From positions 1 through 64,000 of the forward strand of contig FTLJ01000917.1 of NCBI GenBank assembly GCA_900155495.1: DNA of 64,000 nt, read 5' to 3'. Of this stretch, positions 21,644 to 33,379 are shown in pieces. Each line of letters starts with the position of its first letter. Within the stretch, counting starts at the first letter, position 1. The notes under the pieces are model-generated. The model ran no database searches, was not told where the DNA came from, and saw only the letters and a list, made by a program, of their open reading frames with translations. A program made the translations under genes and the position numbers. Origin of the DNA: Porogramme epimiltina (Eukaryota > Basidiomycota > Agaricomycetes > Polyporales > Polyporaceae).

Positions 21644-23275
21644 TCAACCGAAAGGGCTCCCCATGTCCAACACCAGCCGGGCCGCATCTGTCCGGACCAT
21701 AACCTCTCCCTTACCGACAGGGTCCGCCCCCTCCCCCCAAACCACACTTCCATTCACCATACCTTCCTGGACAACCCATGACTTCCCCTCCCTCGCCCTC
21801 CCGCGTCCCGAAGGATCCTCGATCGTCTCAGGCCAGCGCACTTCGGGGTGGAAGCCCGACGTCTTCAGCGCGAACGACCCCTCGAACGAGGGGTGCAGGT
21901 GCACGTACGCGTCCGCCCGGTTAGTGGTGATGTCGACGGAGAGGTGCGCGTCGGGCGGCGCATCGACGAAGGTCGTGTGGACCGGGGACCTCGCAGCCCA
22001 CACGTCGACGCCGAAGTTGCCGCCCGTCGCCGAAGCGCCAGTCGAGTAGAGTCCGAGGGTGAGGTTGACGGTTCTGCATCGGGGCATCGTGCGTGTCAGC
22101 GAGACGCAGTATGTCGTGAAGAAGGACAGACGCACGCGTTGGTGCCACGCAGCTGTGTGCGGGCGGGCAATCTTTGCCCGGGAGCACTGAAGAGGTTGGT
22201 GCGGGCGATGACGGGAGCGTTCTCGGTGGCGAGAGCGATGATCCCACTCGTGTAGAATGTACCTTCTATAGGTGCATTCTTGGTCACCATAAAAGAGAGA
22301 CTGGACCGCCAGTCGCACTCAGCATGCTGGTTATAGGAGAGTTGAAGGCGAAGCGGGCTTACATCTACTTTGATGGACGATTCTGTTTGAACCCAAACCC
22401 ATTCCAAACGCGCAGATCCCGAAAGTTTGTGGAAGTGGTGGGAGAAATCCGGAAGCTGCGTCGTGAGCCAGCTGTTGTAAAAGAATGGATCCTCAAGCCG
22501 AGCGGGAGCGGGGAGGCGAAGGTGTATCGCGAAATAGAGCGGCAGGTCCTCATCCAACGCGGCACCGGCCACGGACTTCGACGTCGACGGGGTCTATGTA
22601 TACACATATCAGATAAGTAACAAGCATGTACACGTTAGATATGGGGACTGACGAAGATTCTAAACCCCCACTGGTCACTAAGGCGCGTGCGACACGTAGT
22701 CGCGTCCCGAAATGACTGCGGGTTGGAATAATACACGTCCACGTCCACAATCGCGGCAGTGGAGTCGGATGGCGCTGTCGATGAGACCTCGAATGTACCC
22801 CGTACTGCCGCCCCAATAGCGTCAAAGTCCATTGTGGCTGCATCAAAGGGAAGAGAGAAGGTCGAGGTCCTATGGTATTCGTATCCACTTTCGCGGCCCG
22901 AAGATGGAAGAGTCCAGTTCAGGAAGTCATGACACATGGACGTCGACAATTCCGGCACATAACTCTCGTTCACTTTTTGCGCGAACTGTATCTACAAAAA
23001 GGACGTAAACTGGGGTATCAGCAAAGCATCCTTCATGTTTGTGTACGAGTGCTCACCTCAAGCAGGTCCCCCAAGTGCGCGTAGTGAATGCAAGCAGCAA
23101 GAAACGCGAAAGAGACAAGGACAAATACAAGGAAGCGGAGCACGCCCAGCAGGGACGCCCCAAGACGACCTAGTACCGTGCGCCGAGCCCCCCCTTCAAC
23201 GGTATGGCTTCCCCCGGGGCGCTGTGTTGTACCCGAAGGAGACTCCCCATTCGCTTCGAGGTCGATGCGCTCCAT
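21644..23275 (-). CDS. Array gene B: single-pass membrane protein with NAP-repeat ectodomain
   Basis: Five exons (23275-23057, 22991-22653, 22593-22363, 22317-22136, 22073-21644) encode 466 aa; introns are in phases 0, 0, 0, 2. Exon 1 is a basic N-terminus plus one membrane helix ('LRFLVFVLVSFAFLAACIHY'). Exon 2 holds 'SLPFDAATMDF' and 'AIVDVDVYYSNPQSFRDAT'. Exon 3 has 'YFAIHLRLPAPARLEDPF'. Exons 4-5 carry 'VTKNAPIEGTFYTS', 'ATENAPVIARTNL', then 'TTFVDAPPDAHLSVDI', 'HPSFEGSFALKTSG' and 'EDPSGRGR'. A type II orientation with the ectodomain outside the cell is inferred. An upstream in-frame ATG at 23317 is an alternative start. The 3' end faces gene A about 210 bp away. Exon 2 ends at a GTCAGT donor, weaker than in its relatives. 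Confidence 0.8.
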
Positions 23276-23694
23276 GATAATGGTAGGTAGGGAAGGTGGG
23301 GGGGCTGTTTTGAGCAAATATTGGATATGAGCCCAAGGCGGTGCACTTTCGAACAGACTCAGGAACTAACCTCCGCGTGGGACCGGATCGTACCCCACTA
23401 CATATATCCATTGCCTCCGAAAACCAACTATCACGGGACCGCAGTTTCCCGTGATTCGTGATCTTGATAGTGCAACGTCGAAGCTTATGTGGTAAAGTCG
23501 GATAGAGATATGCCTTGAAAGGACTGATTGGTTGTGCAAGGTCTGTAGGATATGATATCATGACGGAAATGGATGTCCGACTATATCCTCGCCATGTTTA
23601 ACAGGCCCGCAGGGCAGTAATCTCATAGAATCCCAGAAATCCAAGCTATCGTACAAAGCGAAGAACGAACGTCGCTCCCCTTCGAACACCAACC

Positions 23695-25288
23695 TCAAAG
23701 CTTAAGCTGGACAGGCGCGTTGGACGTCACGAGCTCCAAGACGCCCCCGTCCTTGGCATTGCCCTGCTCCCACTCCACGCTCCCATGGACGGTGCTCTTC
23801 CCGACCGCGTTGACGTCCACCTGCCGCTCGCGCCCGCGGCCCGCCGGGTCCTCGGCCTCGCGGTCCACGCTCACCGCCGGCGCCGCGTTCGACGTGCGGA
23901 GCGCGAAGCGGCCCTCGAACGCCGCGTGCGCGGAGACCGTGACGGGCTTGTTGGACGAGCGTGCGGTCGCGTGCAGGCGCGCGTTGAGCGGCGCGTCGAC
24001 GAAGGCGAGCGAGGCGGGCGCGTTGGTGGTGTCCGCGACGACGACGAAGCGGCCGCCTTCGAAGTCGTCGGACTCGGAGTAGAGGCCGATGGTGCCGTCG
24101 ATGGCTCTGCGGGGGGGGGGGGGGTTGCCGTTGGTCGAAGATCGAAGGAAGCGGGGACGCGGGAAGAGACTCACCCGTTGCTGGTGTGGATGCTGGCCGC
24201 GGTGGGCTTGTCGTCGTCGCCGGTGTGGAAGAGATTCACGCGTGTGGCGATCTCTGCGTTGGAGGTGCGTAGGAAGATCGCGGTAGACGTGTTGAACGAG
24301 CCGTGAATGGGCCTGTTGCTCGTAAGAACCGACACCACGTTGGCCGCGGCGGACTGGGGTAGCGTGAGCGGATAGGAACCTTGAAGGCAAGGGCACCACA
24401 TACGTCGACATCGATCTGAGAGTTTGACGTCTCGAGGACAAGCTTGTCGAACCTTGTTGTCTCCGCGAGCTTATGGACGCGATGCTGGAAGTTCGGCATC
24501 TTCGTCACCAGTGAATTCAGGTTGAGCGAGGATCCGGTCTCGGAAGCCGGAAGCCGGACACGGACGTCGAAGCGGAGCATGTTGTCACGGTGAGGGTGGG
24601 GCCAGCGAGGGGTCTGTGGCGCAGATCTGTAAGCAAAAACAACTCTACCCGCAGGGTGAGGTGACTCACGAAGATACCAAGGCCCCACTCGCGCTCGGAC
24701 CGATGGGTGGAGCACACCGTAACATCGTCAAATGCTTGCTGGCTGGCATAAAACACTTCCACGTCGACTACAGCGTTCTCGGATGTCGAGTGGCAGCTTT
24801 GCGAGACCTCGATGGAGCCAGTAGAGTAGGCACCTTCGGCAATGAAAGAAAGAATGTCGGCTGAAAGAGGAAGCTCCATGGAGGTTTGCGCGTGGTAGGG
24901 TCCGTACATATTGACGCCATTTAGGACGGTCTTGTTCCACGACACATTCTCATGGCAGCCTGAGGGAGCGGACGCTGTGATGTCCGTGTCTTGACTGAAA
25001 GCAGACTGAAGCAACAAAGCTCAGCAGACAATGGATGCAGATGAGATATAGACTCACAAAATCGAGATCAGACACTTCGAGCCTACGTTTTCCGAAGATA
25101 TGGAAAGCAGCCACGAGAAGGAGTGTAAAGGCCGTGAAGTGGTGGCAGCGGCGGCGGCGAACCCGCTTCTTGTGCTCCCGAGCCTGCGCCGCTAAAACCT
25201 CTTCCGGAGACTGTTGAGCGACGTACGGCGGAAGAGCGTCCTCCTTGACGGCCTTCTCGGGGAGGAATTGGCTGGTAGTTGAATCCAT
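23695..25288 (-). CDS. Array gene C: single-pass membrane protein with NAP-repeat ectodomain
   Basis: Five exons (25288-25058, 25005-24670, 24613-24404, 24353-24175, 24106-23695) encode 455 aa with the family's phases 0, 0, 0, 2. The N-terminus is acidic then strongly basic ('HKKRVRRRRCHH') before the membrane helix ('FTAFTLLLVAAFHIFG'). Ectodomain landmarks: 'MELPLSADILSFIAEG', 'AVVDVEVFYASQQAFDDVT', 'RFDVRVRLPASETG', 'LTSNRPIHGSFNTSTAIFL', 'RTSNAEIATRVNLF', 'DTTNAPASLAFVDAPLNARL', 'AAFEGRFALRTSNAA', 'EDPAGRGR', 'VTSNAPVQLKL' at the end. The last intron has a run of about fourteen G on the plus strand (C in the transcript) directly before its acceptor. A TATA-like AATATAAGG lies upstream near 25350. 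Confidence 0.8.
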
Positions 25289-26215
25289 AGGAAAGGGTGA
25301 GTGGTTCAAGCGATGGGGATGCCGATGGGGACACATCGCTGCGACCCTTATATTGACGGCGCATTGAAGATTCGGCGCCCAAAGATCGCGCGCAGCGCGG
25401 AGTCGGGACCGCAGCGCCATGATGCCGAAGGGGGTACGTCATGTGCGCCTGGCTCCCTGCCATCTGGGAGATTGCGCGTCGCTCAGTGCCGTGAGGGATG
25501 ACAGAACACAAACGAACCACATGCCTAGAGCCTACGCAGTGACTGGGCTTGTCGGGGCGCGCCGACGGCTGCACGCAGCATAGACTGCGGCAAATGCGTT
25601 CCTCGTGGCGATTGGAAACGAGCAGACTTGCGCAGCCACCTTGTACATTCCTGCGCATGTCAGGGGGAGTTCCTTATCATCGGTGTCACCCCTTGAATGT
25701 AGCCATTGGGGTCGACGCTGTCGAAGAGAGCTCACCTCGTACGTATCACGGTGGTACAACATCACTCCCCTGGAGGACACGTGGCTTCGATGGGCTTGGT
25801 CAACAGGGGCGAGTTTCCCGATGGTGTTTGGCGACAGGTTTCATAGCTGTGCATGGGCTCGGGGAAACGGTGCGTTGCTGGCGCGAGAGGGAGAATGGTG
25901 GGCACCGGGCGCGGACACATCAACAAAGCCCGTGAAACGAGCTCTGCAGAGGAAATCTGCTTACGTTGCTCCGGCGTTCAAAACATAGGTAGGCGCCCGC
26001 GCCATGATGCCGGTGCGCCTTGGTTCCTGCTCTCATGGGTGGAGGTTCCGAATGTTTCGGGCTCGCTTGAAGATAGAGAGGCTTCACCAGCGATTTCAGG
26101 CGCCTTTCCCCCGTGAAGGCGCCGACATGCTGTAGATTGAAGAGGCGGCATATGCAATTGTGGGGTTGATCAAAAATTCATACATAGCTGCGTATACATC
26201 GTTGGAGGCAACATC
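25289..26215. other. Spacer between array genes C and D
   Basis: No gene recognised. Open frames up to 128 codons are present but without family motifs or consistent codon bias. Contains the promoter of gene C. Confidence 0.45.
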
Positions 26216-27907
26216 TCAAACGCTGGCACCTCGCCATCCGAGTACTACCTCACTGCCCGTCGTCTTGATGTTAACGTTGCTGGTCACAACCGCGGGGTCC
26301 GTCTCAACGGCGCCCCATCCCACTTTCCCCTTCAACACACCGTCAACAAACTTGATCTTTTCCCGGTAATACGGGCGGCGCTGTCCTGTAGGGTCCTTCA
26401 TGCGTTCTTCCGGCCAGAGCACTTGGGGGACAAACGGTGCGGTCGTCTCCAGTGAGAACGAGCCCTGGTACGTCGACGGAAGGGAGACGTTGACAAGCGC
26501 GAGGCTGTTGCTCGCGGAGAGTGAGAGGTACGCGTCGGCCGGCGCCTCGGCGATGATGAGTGTCATTGGGGCATTGGAGGTATACGCCCAAACGGAATGT
26601 TTGTCCTTAGCCACCCCCGAATGTTGGAATAGTTTTTGGTAGTGTGGTTGCGGTTTCCTCCTTGAATGGCCTGTGTAAATGTTTAAAAAGCGGGAGGTAT
26701 TGTGCGACCGCGGAGTCAGCCGCATAGTGGCTTGGATCTCGCTAGCCGGTACCGGTAAGTTCATCGCTGAATTTAGTGATAGGCATTTATATAAATCACG
26801 TACGCGTCGTTTGTAAATAGGCGCGCCATATCGAAGTCCCAGACAGGCCCTCCACTGCCCATATTAACAGATGCGATGATGGGGGCGTGACTCGTCCAAA
26901 GGACGAATCTGGATGACTCGACGGTGAAGTTGCCTTCGATTGAGGCATTCGCACCCTTCACTGAAATGGCGTGGCCAGCGACGGACTTATACGGAGATAA
27001 ATCAGGCCATGGTTCCTCGGAATCATCTTCATCGGCGATGTAGACGTACCTCCACAAGGAAAGGCCCCTCAGATCCCATGAGGGAGAGGTACTGGAAGAA
27101 TACGGCATCTTCGATGTCGTGCACAGTGTGCGAGAAGTGAAGGAGATACGTTGTGAGCCAACCTAGCTCGGTCGGCATTTCCCCGCGCGCGGGAAGCCGC
27201 AAGTGGATATTGAAGTGTAGAGGACGAGTGTCCTTGTCCTCATGGAATCCCTGGATACCTTAAAGTGTTAGGACCTTTCATATGCAGAAACTGTAAATGA
27301 ACGCACAAAGATGCTCATCCCCCAAGTTTCCCTGCCGTCCCAATCGTCTTCGTAGATGCGGCACATAGTCAAGGCATCAAAGGCTTCAGAAGAGTTGTAA
27401 AACACGTCAACGTCGACGATTGCCTTGTTGGAGCCAGCCGGTGCTGTCGCCGATATCTCGAAGTTGCCATACGCGAGGCTGGTGTTTGCGCTGAACCTCA
27501 GGGATTCCGCGTCGAGGGGGAGCTGTAGGCTAGCTCGTTTGTGGTACATGGAACCTTCATTGGCACTCTTAGGAAGAACGCCAGTCCATTTGACCAAGCC
27601 ATGGCACTTTGAGGGGTCTGAACGTTCCGAATGCCCAAAGACGAATCCCGTCTATAGTGTATCTGTCAGCATGGATACCTCGAAATCACTAGTAGGGAAG
27701 TAGCGTGCGTACCTTGGTACCATCATCATGTGTCTTACGACTACGAATGAGAAGATACGCCGCAATAAGGGCAATAAACAAATAAGCCGGGAATTGGAGG
27801 ATACGGCGCTTCAGTCTTGTTCTCGATAGATGGGGAGAAGCCGGCAGGGGATTCTGGAAGGGGGAAGCAGGGATGTCCCCCACCTTGTTGGAGGGGTCCG
27901 AGTTCAT
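26216..27907 (-). CDS. Array gene D: single-pass membrane protein with NAP-repeat ectodomain
   Basis: Five exons (27907-27713, 27651-27307, 27250-27050, 26985-26804, 26741-26216) encode 482 aa, phases 0, 0, 0, 2. After a Pro-rich N-terminus the helix is 'LQFPAYLFIALIAAYLLI'. Exon 2 has 'SLQLPLDAESLRFSANTS', 'AIVDVDVFYNSSEAFDALT' and ends 'ETWGMSIF'. Exon 3 (exactly 67 codons, as in E, F and G) holds 'FNIHLRLPARGEMPTELG' and 'HFSHTVHDIEDAVFF'. Exon 4 has 'VKGANASIEGNFTVESS' and 'WTSHAPIIASVNM'. Exon 5 has 'AYTSNAPMTLIIAEAPADAY', 'STYQGSFSLETTAPFVP', 'KDPTGQRR' and 'KGKVGWG'. A TATA-like element (TTATAAAGG, minus strand, 27941-27949) sits ~35 bp upstream of the ATG. No defects seen. Confidence 0.8.
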
Positions 27908-28580
27908 GGTGGGCTAATAGTAAGCAGCGCCATGGGAGGCCTTTATAACTGGCTGAAGGCGTGATACTGTCGAGCCGCCGTGTGAGTTGACAGATTGCGC
28001 GGTTCAACTGTGAATACAACGCACCGCCCCATGCGATCCCGGGCATACTGTAGAGTGAGCCTTGGGTAGACATCATATCTGTACCAAATGATCGTCAGAT
28101 GTCGGGGCACGGCATTCAAAGCCTGGAAACATGCGTACGGTTGTAAGCCAAACTGCTCTTCTGTTCGTTACTTGATTCGAACGATAGACGATGCCGAGTC
28201 CATGCGCAGATGCGCCGCCCATACGCCGCCCACACCACTGCGAACAGAAGGGTAAGCGGCGAGCGCTACGCGGTAAAGCGAAGCTAGGCGATGCCTACGA
28301 AAACCTTGAATATGATGAGAAGCAGGCCGAGCGACACATTGTGCGCACGAGGACAGCCACAACGCAACATTCATCACGATTCCTACAGGCGCACGCCAAA
28401 GTGGCAGTTATGACCGCAACGAGCACCTGGACATGGCGTGCAGAGTGCCTCGAGTTTGTGTTCTCAGTCGGAGCTTTGTTATGTTGAGCCATTCGTAGAG
28501 AGTCGGCGGGAGGAAACTGTAGTTGAATATGACCCCCTGAGGGCGAAATGCAAGCGTGCAGAATATACGGCTTCATCGTC
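27908..28580. other. Spacer between array genes D and E
   Basis: Carries the TATA-like promoter of gene D at its left end. No gene seen. Confidence 0.45.
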
Positions 28581-30282
28581 TCATACGTGTCCATCCCCTC
28601 TCCATGCCAGCGCCGCCTCCCCACCCGTCGCCTGGATCGAGACATGCCCTCTCCCAACGGGGTCCATCTCGTCAATAGAACCCCACCCCACGTGCCCCTG
28701 CAAAACGCCGTGCTTGTCAAGCTTCGTTTCTCCGCGGACGAAGGGACGTCCCAGTCCCGCGGGGTCCTCGACGCCGGAGTCTGGCCACGTGACCTCCGGT
28801 ACAAACGGCGCCGACGAGTTGAGCGCGAACGCGCCTTCGTAAGTCGGATGTAGCGTCACGCGCGCGGGCGCAAACTTGGTGGCAGCGTAGAGTACAAGCA
28901 GCGCGTCGACCGGCGCGTCGACGATGGCGAGCGAGAGAGGTGCATGGTTTGTAGCGGCTCCAATGATGAAGGTGGGCCGTTGAGAAGCCTTGCGATATGC
29001 TTGAGCTTTCTCGGAGAGGGGACGAAGGCTGCGCCCTCCAGGGAGTCCTATATAGTCTTCGTCGACGGTAATGTTTGATGGAGTCCAGTGCAGTCCAAGT
29101 GTAACGTTAATTTCCCTAAGAAAGGATGTTAGAGGGTCTAGAACGGGGGTCTCGTAGGGGGGAGTACCTACCCATCATTCGTGAGGATGGTGGAAACTGA
29201 TCGTGACGAACGCTGGTCGCCATCGTCGATTATGTTGATATGAGCGGCGATGGAAGCGTTGCTGGTTTGCAAGGAAATATCGCCCGAAGTGAGAGTGAAT
29301 GAGCCCTCGATGGACGCATTGGCTCCCACCACCGTGACAGACTTGCTATTGACAGACTGTAGTTGAGAGGCCTCCTGTTAGAATGTCATGTGCGATAATA
29401 TAACGAGATAGACATACCTCTGCAAGGATTGGGCCGCGAGAACCCTGCAACGAGACAAGTTCAAAGAACGCAGCAGCCGTAAGATTGTGGAGGGTGTGCG
29501 AGAAGTTTGGAAGGAATGTGGTTAGCCAACCCAGCTGTACTGGAACTCCACTAGCTGCAGGAAGACGCAAGTGGACATGAAGACGTAAAGGGGGGGCTCT
29601 CATGTCGCCTCGAGATCCCTGTAGAGTATTTCGTGAGTCGTTGACGTTATCGAAATATAAAGCTCCTTACGAAGATGCTTAGACCCCACGTATCTCTGCC
29701 GTCCCACGTGTCGTCATGGATGCGGCACATTGTCATGTTCTCAAAAACTTCTGGAGAATCATAAAATGCGTCGACATCTACGATCGCTTCCGTCGAGCCA
29801 GCCGGTGCCGACGCGGATACTTCGAAATGCCCATGTGTGATGTTGGTGTTTCCGGCGCTGAACCTCAAAGACTCAGCATCCAAGGGGAGACTTAGGCTAG
29901 ACCTCATATGGTATGCATGATCCACGTCGGTGGTGGGGAGAGAAACGCTAGTCCAATCGACATTGTCGTAACACTGGGTGAGGTTTGAATGCTCAGTCCT
30001 TATAGAGATGATTTTCCACTATGCAGGGGGTCGATGTTAGAAGCTCTGGCTCTCTGCAGGGGAGAATACGCTTGCCTTAGGGCGATTGCGCCGAGTCCAC
30101 CAGGGGTGTACATACAGATCCCAAATGTTGTATGCCACGAACAAATAGGCGAAAATCCGCCAAAGTCGCACTTTGAGGCTGTTTCTTGCCAAGGAGTTAG
30201 ATGGCACAAGAGCTACGTTCTCCGAGAGTGCAACGGCTGCGGAAGCCTCTGCCGCCTTTTCAGCGCTCGGTTTTGGGTCCAT
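28581..30282 (-). CDS. Array gene E: single-pass membrane protein, first intron GC-AG
   Basis: Five exons (30282-30076, 30018-29671, 29618-29418, 29356-29172, 29115-28581) encode 491 aa, phases 0, 0, 0, 2. The membrane segment is 'VRLWRIFAYLFVAYNIWDLY'. Exon 2: 'SLSLPLDAESLRFSAGNTN', 'AIVDVDAFYDSPEVFENMT', 'DTWGLSIF'. Exon 3: 'LRLHVHLRLPAASGVPVQLG' and 'NFSHTLHNLTAAAFFE'. Exon 4: 'VVGANASIEGSFTLTSGD', 'LQTSNASIAAHINII'. Exon 5: 'GAATNHAPLSLAIVDAPVDA', 'HPTYEGAFALNSSAPFVPE', 'EDPAGLGRPFVRGE', 'LQGHVGWG'. The only splice pair that keeps the family's exon 1-2 junction uses a GCAAGC donor (30075) and a CATAG acceptor, so a GC-AG intron is inferred. A CTTATAGTC TATA-like site is ~40 bp upstream. 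Confidence 0.78.
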
Positions 30283-31678
30283 GGTGGGTGAATTGCCGCT
30301 TGGTTGGGCGGGGGAGGTAACTTATAGTCTGCCTTGTGCGCTACGGAATCATTTGAACTCTATTAGTTGACAGATCGCAAAACCAAAAGGCTGAGCACTC
30401 AACGTACTGCTGCGTCTCCGTGTGACTCCTCCCCTGCCAACGGACACCTTCATCATATTATTGGGCGCTGAGGGCTACGATCTTGATAGGCCTAGGGTAA
30501 ATGCTCAGCATTGAACCTGGAGAAGCTGCGCTATGCGTCAGTCTCGATCGAACGGCTTTATGGACTTTACAAGTACACTCACCTTCCTGATGGACAGGGT
30601 TTTCTTTAGCAGACGCTACTCGATAGCGAGGCTTTGCAGCTGATCATACTGTGGTGTGAATCATGCCCTGCAAAAACTTGAGTCCTACGGGGATGCGATT
30701 ACACTATCGATAATTACCTCAAGGTAGGTCCACAGTGCGTCCCCTATGGAGCGCGGCGACGAGTATTTGGGGGAAATAGCGAGCTTGAGGGTATCGCAAG
30801 GGGTAAAGGCGGTAAACATGAGTTCCGTCTACTTGTAAAAATACGGTGACGAGAAGACGGATGAACGCGAAGGTTGCGGTGAATGGAAGGGCATGAGACT
30901 AGAACAAACGAGGGGCTTTCAGGAAAGGAACATACCCATTCGCCGTCTTCCTGGAGGTCACTCAACCAAGCCGTATGCCGCGAGGGGATGTATAGGGACG
31001 AGGTAATAATGGTGTCGGGGCGGGTCGGCATAGGCTCCGCAACGGTGTAAGAGAGTTACTGCGCCTTAGGGTGGTCCATGGACGAGCTGGAACCTTCGGG
31101 TGATGAGCGTTGGCTTCGCTCCTCCTAGGCTGCCATAAACTCACAGTCGCTGTAATCCTCGTCACCCTCCCCAAATCCACCCAGCATGTATCCCTCTTTA
31201 GTTTCCTACTTGATTGATCTTCGAATTGTGCATTGTTCGATAGGTATCGATGTTGCTGTGGCATGCAAGGATATGCGTGAGAGCTGAAGTATGCTGTTGT
31301 TCGTGGAGCGCGCAGAAGCCTGAGACATGAAAGTCGAATGAAAAGACGAGAGTGCGGGTGGCAGGAAGACCAACTGAGGACAATGTGAACTCCACATGAC
31401 GAACGAGACGGGGATATGAGGCTTAGCGCCGAGGGCGATGCACACTATAAAACCCGGCATGCAAGACTATGCTGTATTTCATTACTTCTCATCACGCTTC
31501 CTTCTTCTACGCACACACTTCTACAACGAGAAGACGGATATAAGAGCAGGCAAAAAACCATAATGGGGCCGAAGGGGACGAAATAATATATTCCTACATA
31601 AGCCCATTGAAGCAATTCGTGTATACCAAACGGTCAAATGTCGCCACTGTGTCCCCATCCAAGCACGCCTAAATAACC
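30283..31678. other. Spacer between array genes E and F
   Basis: 1.4 kb with no recognisable gene; it is the longest spacer inside the array. A promoter-like element on the plus strand is listed separately. Confidence 0.45.
31443..31532 (+). promoter_or_regulatory. Promoter-like element without an obvious gene
   Basis: CACTATAAAACCCGG followed ~30-80 bp later by a C/T-rich leader (CTTCCTTCTTCTACG) resembles a fungal core promoter pointing right. No ATG with a good frame follows; only the 3' end of array gene F on the opposite strand is there. It could drive an antisense RNA, or be a leftover of a lost gene. Confidence 0.25.
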
Positions 31679-33379
31679 TCACAACTGAACGATCCGCACG
31701 CTCCCACGCTCCCGCAAGTCCTCTCCGTCGACAGGCCCCCACCCCATCCAACCTTTGAGCCTCCCGCGCTCAGGTGAGTACGGTGACTCGGAGTACGCTT
31801 CATCATGGACGAACGTTCGCCCGCGTCCGGCAGGATCAACGATGTACGCGCCCGGCCAGTTCAGCTCGGGTACGAACGGCAGCGCAGTCTCGAGCACGTA
31901 CTCGCCCTCGTACGTCGGGTGCAGCGTCACGCGTACCGGTGGGCCGTCGGTGCGCGCAGAGAGCGCGAGGTGCGCGTCCAGCGGCGCGTCGGTGATGGCG
32001 AGCGCGAGCGGCGCGCCCCACGCGGCGGCGGAGACGGAGAAGTGGGGCCTACCAGATGTGGTCTCACGGGGGTAATCCAAGAAGGTGGAAGCTTCGTCTG
32101 GGTCTATGGCAGTGCTGTTGGAAGTGTCTACATCCAGCCCTAACGTGACCCCGTGGGCCGGGCCAGGACCCTCGGAGGGCACGCGCATGTTGCGCTCACG
32201 GAAGAGCATAGAGTCGCCTGAGTCCGCGGTGGTGATGTTGGATATATCTGTGTATAGTCCTATGTCCGCTCGGATCTCCCTAGGAAGAATGCGTCAGTGT
32301 CCCCGGATACAGAAGCTGCCACGCGGCACCTACCCTTTGATCGTGGTTAATCTTGCTTGTGGTAGTCCCAATACTTCCGAGTTGTTATCGTTGACTAAGT
32401 TTATGCGGGCAATGATAGGCGCATTGTATGTCGACAGGAAGGCCCCTGTGGAGGTCGCCGTGAATGTGCCTTCAATGGAAGCATTCACTCCCGATACCGA
32501 GATGAATTTGCTAGTCACGGACTATCATTGGAATGCTTCCTTTCAGCATGACATACGAGCCACGTGCATGTCTTGCACGCACCTCCGAAAATATGGGGCC
32601 GTAAAAGCCAGACAACAAGAGCGCTTCAAAGGATGCAGCTGCAGTCAGGTCATGCAGATTGTGCGAGAAATGAGGAAGGTACGTCTTCAGCCGACCCAAC
32701 TGCGCCGGCGCCGGTCCAGAAGCAGGTAGGCGCAAATGGATATGCACACGCAGTGGCGTGGTTTCCGTGTCGCCCCGGGATCCCTGCAAGGCCAAACATA
32801 AGGGCCACGCACGCGGCAAACGCGATGATTCACTCACGAAGATGCTTAGGCCCCATGTGTCGCCATCAAGCTCGCTAGGGTGATGGGTCCTGCACATAGT
32901 CACGTTGTTGAAAGCCTCTGGGGAGGTATAGAACACCTCAACTTCTACGATTGCCTGTGTAGAGTCCACCGGTGCCGTCGCCGATACTTCAAAGTGTCCA
33001 TACGTAATGTTGGTATCCAAAGCGTTGAACATCAAGGTCTCGGCGTCGAGAGGGAGGCTCAGACTAGTCCTCATGTGGTATACATCGTTCACGCCGGTTG
33101 CTGGCGAGGAGATGGTAGTCCATTTCACGAAACTACGACAGTGCGAGCGATACGCGAGCCCGAAAAGGTATCGAATCTAGAATAAGAACGTTAGAAGATC
33201 CCACACCTGTCGCGAGGGAACCGACATACCTTGCCAATGGCTCCGGAAAAGCAAAGGGGCCAGAGAATGTTTGCGAGGAATAGAAATGTGAAAGCAAACC
33301 ACAGGCGGTTCTTCAAGGAGCGGGAAAGACCGGCCGCAGGGACGCTCCCGAGTTTTTCGGCATTCGATTTTGAGGCCAT
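31679..33379 (-). CDS. Array gene F: single-pass membrane protein with NAP-repeat ectodomain
   Basis: Five exons (33379-33230, 33176-32838, 32783-32583, 32521-32334, 32279-31679) encode 492 aa, phases 0, 0, 0, 2. The start at 33379 was chosen to match gene G ('MASKSNAEKLGSVPAAGLSR' against 'MTSKSNAENPGSVPAPGLPK'); the frame is open upstream to 33421. Membrane helix 'FAFTFLFLANILWPLCF'. Exon 2: 'SLSLPLDAETLMFNALDTN', 'AIVEVEVFYTSPEAFNNVT', 'DTWGLSIF'. Exon 3: 'LRVHIHLRLPASGPAPAQLG'. Exon 4: 'VSGVNASIEGTFTATSTGAF', 'STYNAPIIARINLV'. Exon 5: 'LALAITDAPLDAHLALSA', 'HPTYEGEYVLETALPFVPE', 'VDPAGRGRTFVHDE'. F and G are the closest pair in the array. Confidence 0.8.

Noticed and set aside
25549..25988. 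Two overlapping open frames (~127 codons) between array genes C and D
   Set aside because: Neither shows codon bias, domain or similarity to the array family.
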